A DNA stretch of 8,429 nt from Paludibacteraceae bacterium (GTDB lineage: Bacteria; Bacteroidota; Bacteroidia; Bacteroidales; Paludibacteraceae), in contig JAGCIZ010000246.1 in assembly GCA_017648235.1 (NCBI GenBank), positions 1 through 8,429 on the forward strand, written 5' to 3'. Every line of letters starts with the position of its first letter. The stretch's first letter is position 1. The notes beneath the pieces were generated by a model. The model was not told the DNA's origin. It did no database searches and worked only from the letters and a program-made list of their open reading frames with translations. Made by a program: the position numbers and the translations under genes. Shown here one piece after another: positions 1-5,612 of the stretch.

Positions 1-120
1 AAAATGATTTTGGATGGAGAAGTTGATCATCTTCCAGAAATGGCATTTTTGAACGTTGGAACGATAGATGATGCAATTGCTAAAGGAGAAAAATTACTTG
101 CGGCTGCAAAAAAAGACTAA
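1..120 (+). CDS. atpD: F1 ATP synthase beta subunit, C-terminal end (partial)
   Basis: The window opens inside the last 39 codons of the catalytic beta subunit, which forms the alpha3beta3 head and carries the ATP-making sites. The visible residues read KMILDGEVDHLPEMAF followed by a LNVGTIDDAI segment. This matches the family's conserved C-terminal helical region, normally of the form GE-x-DxLPExAF then VG-x-IxxA. The Walker motifs and the DELSEED loop lie upstream of the window and cannot be checked. The frame closes with TAA at 118-120, and atpC begins 3 bases later, so the two are almost certainly co-transcribed and co-translated. The beta-epsilon pair leading the operon is the Bacteroidetes arrangement. 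The product call is very safe despite the short fragment. Confidence 0.95.
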   Translation, partial: KMILDGEVDHLPEMAFLNVGTIDDAIAKGEKLLAAAKKD

Positions 121-123
121 GAG

Positions 124-372
124 ATGAAATTGGAGATTATTTCGCCAGAAACAAAAATTGTTCATGATAATGTGACTTCAGTTTCTTTGCCAGGAGAAAT
201 GAGTGCATTTACTGTTTTGCAGAATCATGCTCCAATAATATCTTCTCTTGTTGCAGGGAAAATATCATTCTCGAAAAATGGTCAGAATTTTTATTTTCGA
301 GTAGATGGAGGTTTTGTCGAAATAAGGAAGAATAAAATTTCAGTTTGTGTTGAAAGAATTATAGAGGAATGA
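124..372 (+). CDS. atpC: F1 ATP synthase epsilon subunit, short form (beta-sandwich domain only)
   Basis: This 82-residue protein is the epsilon subunit of the F1 central stalk, which sits on gamma and contacts the c ring. The start MKLEIISPE, the SVSLPGEMSAFTVLQNHAPI segment (about residues 19-38) and the VDGGFVEI strand (about 60-67) are the standard marks of the N-terminal beta-sandwich domain. Typical epsilon subunits are about 130-140 residues and end in two helices that can extend into the head and inhibit ATP hydrolysis. Here the protein stops right after the sandwich, so that domain is absent. The next gene follows directly in the correct frame, which argues against a truncation artefact, and short epsilons are usual in Bacteroidetes. 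The ATG is 3 bases after the atpD stop with no clear Shine-Dalgarno, and the TGA overlaps the next start (ATGA). Confidence 0.93.
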   Translation: MKLEIISPETKIVHDNVTSVSLPGEMSAFTVLQNHAPIISSLVAGKISFSKNGQNFYFRVDGGFVEIRKNKISVCVERIIEE

Positions 373-737
373 AGCGTGCATTAATATTCATAGGAACAAT
401 TTTAGGGACTTCGCTTTTTGGGTATATTATTTACAAAATGCTTGTTCCTATGTATTATTTTCCATTGTTCCCGTTGTTGTCTATTTTCTTTGTTGCTCTT
501 TGTGCGATGTCAATCGTTGCTTTTGAGTCAACGAAATTTATGTCAGAGAACAAACTTCTTGTGGTATATTTTGTTTCAAAAATGATTAAATTGCTGTTTT
601 GTGTCATTTTTGCAATGTTGTATATACATAAGGTACAAGAACATAATTTGAGTTTTATAGTTTCCTTTATGGGGCTGTTTTTTGTACATTTATGTGCTGA
701 GGTTTATTATGTATCGGCATTTTTGAAAAAAAAATGA
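369..737 (+). CDS. Small four-helix membrane protein in AtpI position (putative ATP synthase assembly factor)
   Basis: This is a 122-residue, strongly hydrophobic protein with four probable membrane helices at about residues 4-26, 33-52, 63-86 and 94-118. Both ends are basic (MKR at the start, KKK at the end), which suggests cytoplasmic termini. Size, helix number and position just before atpB match AtpI, the poorly conserved operon protein thought to assist c-ring or Fo assembly. I see no diagnostic motif, so AtpI is inferred from context only. Charged residues inside or next to helices (K71, K74 before helix 3; E111 in helix 4) are candidates for functional positions. It overlaps atpC and atpB by ATGA at either end. 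A GAGGA run abuts its ATG with no spacer, so translation probably depends on coupling. An orphan lineage-specific Fo accessory protein is the alternative. Confidence 0.6.
   Translation: MKRALIFIGTILGTSLFGYIIYKMLVPMYYFPLFPLLSIFFVALCAMSIVAFESTKFMSENKLLVVYFVSKMIKLLFCVIFAMLYIHKVQEHNLSFIVSFMGLFFVHLCAEVYYVSAFLKKK
726..734 (+). repeat. A9 homopolymer at the AtpI-like/atpB junction
   Basis: Nine consecutive A residues encode the last three lysines of the AtpI-like protein, and the ninth A is the first base of the atpB ATG. The tract contains the heptamer A AAA AAA in the upstream frame. A -1 slip there would carry ribosomes past the TGA straight into the atpB frame. The tract is visible directly; any slippage is inference. 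AT-rich genomes often contain such runs by chance. Confidence 0.5.
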
Positions 738-1786
738 AAAGAATATTTTACATATTTCTTGTTTTGACGTTTCTCTCGATTGATTCTTGGGCGAGTGCTA
801 CGAAGGAAGACGAGAAAAAAGTTGATGTAAAAGAGATAATTTTTGATCACATTGGCGATTCGTATGAATGGCACATAACTTCTATTAATGGAAAACATAT
901 TGCTGTTCCATTGCCAGTTATTTTGATTAGCGAACAATCAGGTTTGCATGTATTTATGTCTTCTGTTTTTCATCATGAAGAAGTGTATAAAAACTTCCAA
1001 ATGGGTAAAAAAGGAGGAAAATATGCTGGCAAAATAGTAGAGATTAATGAACAAGGAGAGGAAATCCGCCCTTGGGATTTTTCTCTTACAAAAAATGCTT
1101 TGGCATTGATAATGAATGGTCTTTTGCTCATGGTTATTGTACTTTGGGTTGCAAAGTGGTATAAAAAAAGACCAATGGAAGCTCCAAAAGGATTTAGAGG
1201 TATTATGGAAATGCTTATAATGTCTGTGCATGATGATATTATAAAACCTTGTATAGGAAAGGATTATAGAAAATATGCTCCCTATCTTTTGACTGCATTT
1301 TTCTTTATATTTTTAAACAATTTAATGGGTTTAATTCCTATCTTCCCTGGGGGAGCTAATACAACGGGAAATATAGCAGTTACGATAGTTTTGGGATTGT
1401 GTACATTTTTCGCCGTCAACATTTTCGGTTCCAAAGAATATTGGAAAGAGATACTCTGGCCTGAAGTTCCAACTTGGATGAAGGCACCAATTCCTTTAAT
1501 GCCAGTAATTGAGTTATTTGGAATTTTTACTAAGCCTTTTGCTTTGATTATACGTCTTTTTGCAAATATTATGGCAGGTCACTCCATTGTTTTGGGTTTG
1601 ACGTGTTTGGTGTTTATCACTGCTCAAATGGGACCAGTAGTTAATGGAAGTATGACGGTAGTTTCTGTCTTATTTTCGATTTTTATGAATTGCTTGGAGT
1701 TACTAGTGGCTTATATTCAAGCATATGTATTTACGATGCTTTCGTCGGTTTTCATTGGGTTGTCAAGAGTAGAATCTCATCATTGA
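734..1786 (+). CDS. atpB: Fo ATP synthase subunit a (long, exported N-terminal extension)
   Basis: Subunit a forms the half-channels that carry ions to and from the c ring. The essential stator arginine (E. coli R210) is R274 in the segment LIIRLFANIMAGH. The last helix has the conserved glutamine (E. coli Q252) at Q329 in AYIQAYVFTML. At 350 residues the protein is much longer than the roughly 240-270 of most bacterial a subunits. The extra part is a signal peptide (about residues 1-22, ending SWASA) and an extracytoplasmic segment to about residue 115, with a distinctive stretch around 42-81 (DSYEWHI, PLPVI, SSVFHH). The first core helix is about 122-141. Such extensions are typical of Bacteroidetes, and their function is not known to me. 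The start overlaps the upstream stop as ATGA, implying translational coupling. Confidence 0.95.
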   Translation: MKRIFYIFLVLTFLSIDSWASATKEDEKKVDVKEIIFDHIGDSYEWHITSINGKHIAVPLPVILISEQSGLHVFMSSVFHHEEVYKNFQMGKKGGKYAGKIVEINEQGEEIRPWDFSLTKNALALIMNGLLLMVIVLWVAKWYKKRPMEAPKGFRGIMEMLIMSVHDDIIKPCIGKDYRKYAPYLLTAFFFIFLNNLMGLIPIFPGGANTTGNIAVTIVLGLCTFFAVNIFGSKEYWKEILWPEVPTWMKAPIPLMPVIELFGIFTKPFALIIRLFANIMAGHSIVLGLTCLVFITAQMGPVVNGSMTVVSVLFSIFMNCLELLVAYIQAYVFTMLSSVFIGLSRVESHH

Positions 1787-1830
1787 AATTTAAAAACTTA
1801 TTATATTAATCATTAAAAGAACAAAGTATT
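1787..1830 (+). promoter_or_regulatory. AT-rich leader upstream of atpE (possible translation enhancer)
   Basis: This 44-base gap is the longest intergenic stretch in the window and has only five G or C bases (89% A+T). It contains no Shine-Dalgarno-like purine block near the atpE start, and the last bases are A-rich (ATTAAAAGAACAAAGTATT). The c subunit is needed in roughly ten copies per complex. In E. coli an unstructured U/A-rich leader raises atpE translation. A similar role here is inferred from position and composition. I saw no stem-loop and no TTTG / TAnnTTTG promoter pair in it. Confidence 0.4.
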
Positions 1831-2067
1831 ATGTTAGCAACAATTTTAGGAGAAGTAGTTTTGGCACAAATAGGTGCAGCTTTTGGTGCAGCTTTAGCTG
1901 TTATTGGAGCAGGTTTTGGTATTGGTAAAATTGGTTCAAGTGCAATGGAAGCAATAGCACGTCAACCAGAATCAGCTGGTGATATCCGTACTACAATGAT
2001 TATCATAGCTGCCTTGATAGAAGGTGCAGCTTTGTTTGCTATTGTGGTTTGTTTGATGGCTCTATAA
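1831..2067 (+). CDS. atpE: Fo ATP synthase subunit c (proteolipid, predicted proton type)
   Basis: This 78-residue hairpin of two helices is the c-ring monomer. Helix 1 carries the glycine repeat around residues 26-35 (GAGFGIGKIG), the cytoplasmic loop has the invariant RQP at 44-46, and helix 2 bears the ion-carrying carboxylate E64 in ALIEGAALFAIV. I aligned it by hand on RQP with the sodium-binding c subunit of Ilyobacter tartaricus. The Gln32 position is Ile31, the Ser66 position is Gly65 and the Thr67 position is Ala66. The sodium ligands are therefore missing and proton coupling is predicted. The length is normal and there is no cleavable extension. It is preceded by an AT-rich leader and followed 11 bases later by atpF. 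Confidence 0.97.
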   Translation: MLATILGEVVLAQIGAAFGAALAVIGAGFGIGKIGSSAMEAIARQPESAGDIRTTMIIIAALIEGAALFAIVVCLMAL

Positions 2068-2078
2068 TCAAATAGATT

Positions 2079-2576
2079 ATGTCATTATTAATGCCCGAAA
2101 CAGGATTACTATTCTGGATGCTTTTGGCGTTCGGAATAGTCTTCCTAATTCTAGCTAAATTCGGCTGGCCGGTGATTACGGGTATGGTCGAAAAGCGAAC
2201 TTCGTTTATCAATGAATCTGTAAAATTGGCTGAAGAGGCAAATAATCAACTTGAAAACATTAAGATTGAGACAGCTGCAATAATTGCAAAAGCCCACGAA
2301 GAAGAAGTGAAGATATTGAAAGAAGCTGCAGAAACTCGTAAGCAGATTATTCAAGAGGCAAAAAATGTTGCTTCAGAAGAGGCTAAAAAGATTGTTGAGG
2401 CTACGAAAGAGCAAATTGCTGCAGAAAAAGAGCGTGCTTTGATGGACGTTAAAGATCAAATTGCTGAAATATCTATTCAAATCGCTGAGAAAGTTGTAAG
2501 AAATGATTTGAAAAAGGATAATAATCAAGCAGAAATAATTGAACGTCTTTTGGATGAAATAAAAACTTCTCATTGA
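2079..2576 (+). CDS. atpF: Fo ATP synthase subunit b (peripheral stalk)
   Basis: This 165-residue protein has the b-subunit plan. One N-terminal membrane helix lies at about residues 8-28 (GLLFWMLLAFGIVFLILAKF), then the WPVITGMVEKR hinge. A long Ala/Glu/Lys-rich helix from about 38 to 135 would pair as the right-handed coiled coil of the stator, and a C-terminal part would contact delta (EISIQIAEKVV region, about 130-140). The dimeric stalk holds the alpha3beta3 head against rotation. Its length is normal for bacterial b (about 155-170), and a single b gene suggests a homodimer, not a b/b-prime pair. The TGA stop shares its A with the atpH ATG. No good Shine-Dalgarno is seen in the 11-base gap after atpE. 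Confidence 0.95.
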   Translation: MSLLMPETGLLFWMLLAFGIVFLILAKFGWPVITGMVEKRTSFINESVKLAEEANNQLENIKIETAAIIAKAHEEEVKILKEAAETRKQIIQEAKNVASEEAKKIVEATKEQIAAEKERALMDVKDQIAEISIQIAEKVVRNDLKKDNNQAEIIERLLDEIKTSH

Positions 2577-3115
2577 TGAATGCAGGATTAATTTCAAAAC
2601 GATATGCCAAGGCGTTGTATGTTTTTTCGGAACAAAACAATGCTTCAGAAGATGTCTATCGGGCAATGGAAAGTTTGATAGAAAGTTATTCGTTGTATGT
2701 TGATTTTGCTTCAGTTTTGAGCAACCCAACACTTTCAAAAATGCAAAAGAAGGAATTGATTCAGATTGCAGCAAAGGCGAAAGATAACATTGTTTTTGAA
2801 AAAATAGTTGATTTAATCTTGCAAAATAATAGAGAGGATTCATTGCAACGTATAGCATTGGTCTTTTGTGATTTGTATAGAAAGGAAAAAGGAATTTATT
2901 ATGGAAAACTGACAACGGCAGTTTCAGTTGATAAAAAAACGATAAGTCTTATTCAACAATTATTGAACAAAGAGAATAAGAAAAGAATTGAGTTGGACAA
3001 GAAGATTGATGAGGAAATTCTTGGTGGTTTTATCTTGGATATTGATGGAGTGCGTCTAGATGCCTCAATTAAAAACCAATTTGTTCAACTTAAGAAGAAT
3101 TTGAAAAAGAACTAA
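2576..3115 (+). CDS. atpH: F1 ATP synthase delta subunit (OSCP-like)
   Basis: Delta caps the F1 head and ties it to the b-subunit stalk. The protein has the OSCP/delta hallmarks: an N-terminal LISKRYAKALYVFSEQ helix (about residues 5-20) and the C-terminal signature GGFILDIDGVRLDASIKNQ, the usual GGF...D...DxS pattern. I place the start at the ATG at 2576, which overlaps the atpF stop as TGATG and gives 179 residues, the normal family length. A TTG one codon upstream (2573) is in frame and would add one residue, but has nothing in its favour. The one-base overlap with atpF points to translational reinitiation. The C-terminal tail is lysine-rich. A 30-base gap separates it from atpA. Confidence 0.93.
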   Translation: MNAGLISKRYAKALYVFSEQNNASEDVYRAMESLIESYSLYVDFASVLSNPTLSKMQKKELIQIAAKAKDNIVFEKIVDLILQNNREDSLQRIALVFCDLYRKEKGIYYGKLTTAVSVDKKTISLIQQLLNKENKKRIELDKKIDEEILGGFILDIDGVRLDASIKNQFVQLKKNLKKN

Positions 3116-3145
3116 AATAGGAAAACATAGATATAATTTTGGAGT

Positions 3146-4735
3146 ATGTCAGAAAATGTAAAAGTCAGCGAAGTATCTGATATTTTGCGTCAACAATTGG
3201 AAGGTATAAACCTAAATTTTCAGTTTGAGGAGGTAGGAACTGTACTGCAAGTTAGTGACGGTGTGGCTCGTATTTATGGGTTGAAAAATGCAGAAGCTAA
3301 CGAGTTGTTGGAGTTTGAAAATGGCATGAATGCCATTGTGATGAACCTCGACGAAGATAATGTTGGTGCAGTTCTTTTAGGAAGTAGTGAAAAGATAAAA
3401 GAAGGTTTTACTGTTAAAAGAACTCATCGAATAGCATCCATTCAGGTGGGAGAAAATATGTTGGGCAGAGTTATTGACCCAATTGGAAATCCTCTTGATG
3501 GAAAAGGTCCTATCTCTGGGGAGTTGATAGAAATGCCATTGGAACGAAAAGCTCCTGGCGTAATTTTCCGTCAACCAGTGAAAGAACCTCTTCAAACGGG
3601 TTTGAAGTCTGTTGATGCTCTTATTCCTATTGGTCGTGGTCAGCGTGAGTTGATTATTGGAGATAGAGAAACAGGGAAAACAAGTATTGCAATAGATACA
3701 ATTATAAATCAACGTTCTAATTTTGAAGCTGGCAATCCTGTTTACTGTATCTATGTAGCTATTGGCCAAAAAGGTTCTACCATTGCTTCTTTGGTTAATA
3801 CTTTAGAAGAAAAAGGTGCAATGGATTATACTATAATTGTTTCAGCAACAGCTTCTGACCCTGCTGCAATGCAGTATTTTGCGCCATTTGCTGGAGCTGC
3901 AATTGGAGAGTATTTCCGCGATACTGGTCGTCATGCGTTGGTTGTGTACGATGACCTTTCAAAGCAAGCTGTTGCGTATCGTGAAGTTTCTCTTATTTTG
4001 CGTCGCCCTTCTGGACGAGAAGCTTATCCTGGAGATATTTTCTATTTGCATTCTCGTTTGTTGGAGCGTGCCGCAAAAATTAATGAGCAACAAGAGGTTG
4101 CTGAAAAAATGAATGATTTGCCAGAATCTCTTATTGGAAAGGTAAAAGGTGGTGGTTCATTGACCGCACTTCCTATTATTGAAACGCAAGCGGGAGACGT
4201 TTCTGCATATATTCCTACAAACGTAATTTCTATTACAGATGGACAGATTTTCTTGGATACTAATTTGTTCAATCAAGGTAATAGACCAGCAATTAACGTA
4301 GGAATTTCTGTTTCTCGTGTAGGTGGAAATGCTCAGGTGAAAGCAATGAAAAAAGTTGCAGGGACACTAAAACTTGATCAGGCTCAATATCGTGAGTTGG
4401 AAGCATTCTCTAAATTTGGTGGTGATATGGATGCGGTTACTGCAATGACTATTGATAAAGGGCAAAAAAATACCAAATTGCTAGTTCAACCAGTTAATTC
4501 TCCAATGTCAGTTGAAAAGCAGATTGCAATTCTTTATTGTGGAACTAATGGACTTTTAGCTGATGTTGATTTGGATAAAGTTCCTGAGTTTGAAAAATTG
4601 TTCTTGGAAACACTTGAGATGCGTTATCAAAAAGAGGTTTTTGATGTGTTAAAACAAGGTGTTATTGATGATAAAGTTACTGATATATTGAAGTCGGTGG
4701 CAGAACAAGTTCAAACCATGCTCAAAAATAATTAG
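3146..4735 (+). CDS. atpA: F1 ATP synthase alpha subunit
   Basis: The 529-residue alpha subunit forms the non-catalytic nucleotide sites of the head and supplies the arginine finger to the catalytic beta sites. In order it shows the delta-binding N-terminus and beta-barrel (about 1-95), the P-loop GDRETGKT at 172-179, the conserved nucleotide-binding core including GEYFRDTGRHALVVYDDLSK and ILRRPSGREAYPGD, and the VSRVGGNAQ segment with the finger at about R391. A C-terminal helical domain follows. Length is normal. The P-loop has Glu175 where nearly all bacterial alpha subunits I know have Gln (GDRQTGKT). All other landmarks are intact, so the protein should be functional. A GGAG lies only one base from the ATG, too close to be an ordinary Shine-Dalgarno. 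atpG follows after 8 bases. Confidence 0.98.
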   Translation: MSENVKVSEVSDILRQQLEGINLNFQFEEVGTVLQVSDGVARIYGLKNAEANELLEFENGMNAIVMNLDEDNVGAVLLGSSEKIKEGFTVKRTHRIASIQVGENMLGRVIDPIGNPLDGKGPISGELIEMPLERKAPGVIFRQPVKEPLQTGLKSVDALIPIGRGQRELIIGDRETGKTSIAIDTIINQRSNFEAGNPVYCIYVAIGQKGSTIASLVNTLEEKGAMDYTIIVSATASDPAAMQYFAPFAGAAIGEYFRDTGRHALVVYDDLSKQAVAYREVSLILRRPSGREAYPGDIFYLHSRLLERAAKINEQQEVAEKMNDLPESLIGKVKGGGSLTALPIIETQAGDVSAYIPTNVISITDGQIFLDTNLFNQGNRPAINVGISVSRVGGNAQVKAMKKVAGTLKLDQAQYRELEAFSKFGGDMDAVTAMTIDKGQKNTKLLVQPVNSPMSVEKQIAILYCGTNGLLADVDLDKVPEFEKLFLETLEMRYQKEVFDVLKQGVIDDKVTDILKSVAEQVQTMLKNN

Positions 4736-4738
4736 GAG
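4734..4738 (+). promoter_or_regulatory. Shine-Dalgarno AGGAG for atpG
   Basis: AGGAG overlaps the TAG stop of atpA and sits 5 bases before the atpG ATG. It is the only start in the window with a canonical, correctly spaced Shine-Dalgarno. The other starts have none, or purine runs that abut the start. It supports the chosen atpG start. Confidence 0.65.
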
Positions 4739-4743
4739 AGAAA

Positions 4744-5604
4744 ATGGCGTCACTCAAGGAGATAAAAACACGTATTTCGTCGGTAGATTCGACTAAAAAA
4801 ATTACTTCAGCAATGAAGATGGTTGCATCGGCCAAGTTGCGTAAGGCTCAGAAGAATATTGAAACTTTTTTGCCTTACGAACAGAAACTAAACGAGATGC
4901 TGAATTGTTTTTTATCTGCAGATAAAAATGTAAAGTCTGTTTATACAGAGCAAAGAGAACTTAATCGCATTGCGATTGTTGCAGTTTCTTCAAATTCTAG
5001 TTTGTGTGGGGCATTTAATTCAACAGTTATAAAAAAGGCAAGTCAACTAATAGAGCGATATTCACAGCTGTTAGGCAAGGAAAATGTTGAAGTTATCTCA
5101 GTAGGAAAGAAAATTACTGATGCAGTAAAAAAAATGGGATTTGTCAATGCAGAAAATTATGACTATTTGGTTGATAAGCCTACTTACGACGATGCAGTTT
5201 CCTTTGCAGAAGGGTTGGTGACGCTTTTTGCTGAAAAGAAAGTGGATCAAATTATTTTTGTTTACCAACACTTTAAGTCAACAGCAGTTCAGCAGATTGT
5301 AGATGAAACTTATTTGCCACTTTCGTTGTCTCTTTCAGAAGAAAAAAAGGAGACTATTGAGTACATTTTAGAACCAAATAGAGAGCATATTCTTGCTTTG
5401 TTATTGCCTAAAGTTTTAAGATTGAAGGTTTATACTATATTGCTTGACTCAATAGCTTCAGAACAAGCAGCTCGTACTTTGGCAATGCAGATTGCTACTG
5501 ATAATGCAGAAAAACTTTTAGAAGAATTAACGATACAGTATAATAAGGGTCGTCAGCAAGCTATTACAAATGAGTTGCTTGACATAATGGGAGGTCAACA
5601 GTAA
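4744..5604 (+). CDS. atpG: F1 ATP synthase gamma subunit (central rotor shaft)
   Basis: Gamma is the rotating shaft that couples the c ring to the catalytic head. Both ends carry the family signatures that form the coiled coil inside the head: an N-terminal block including KEIKTRISSVDSTKKITSAM (residues 5-24) followed by KMVASAKLRKAQ, and a C-terminal AMQIATDNAEKLL then YNKGRQQAITNELLDI ending GGQQ. The middle Rossmann-like part includes SSNSSLCGAFNS (about 80-91), matching the usual SDRGLCGxxN segment in a diverged form. At 286 residues the length is normal. There is no plant- or cyanobacterial-type redox insertion that I can see. The start is supported by AGGAG 5 bases upstream. This is the last ATP synthase gene of the run. 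Confidence 0.97.
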   Translation: MASLKEIKTRISSVDSTKKITSAMKMVASAKLRKAQKNIETFLPYEQKLNEMLNCFLSADKNVKSVYTEQRELNRIAIVAVSSNSSLCGAFNSTVIKKASQLIERYSQLLGKENVEVISVGKKITDAVKKMGFVNAENYDYLVDKPTYDDAVSFAEGLVTLFAEKKVDQIIFVYQHFKSTAVQQIVDETYLPLSLSLSEEKKETIEYILEPNREHILALLLPKVLRLKVYTILLDSIASEQAARTLAMQIATDNAEKLLEELTIQYNKGRQQAITNELLDIMGGQQ

Positions 5605-5612
5605 TTAGTGCG

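Noticed and set aside
2573..2575. In-frame TTG as an alternative start of atpH
   Set aside because: The ATG in the very next codon (2576) gives the standard TGATG overlap with the atpF stop and the normal length. TTG adds a single residue with no ribosome-site support.
2373..2915. 180-residue open frame on the minus strand across atpF/atpH
   Set aside because: It lies opposite two well-supported genes, has low-complexity Phe/Leu/Ser/His composition typical of the complement of AT-rich coding sequence, and shows no recognisable motif.
3134..3141. TAATTTTG upstream of atpA matches the Bacteroidetes -7 promoter consensus TAnnTTTG
   Set aside because: The nearest upstream TTTG (3100-3103) is about 30 bases away where roughly 20 is expected, and the transcript would begin at or inside the start codon. 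The same octamer pattern occurs within atpB coding sequence (1386-1393), so it is expected by chance in this AT-rich DNA.
3837..4112. 91-residue + strand open frame overlapping atpA in another frame
   Set aside because: It is an out-of-frame shadow of the most conserved part of the alpha subunit, with no independent ribosome site.
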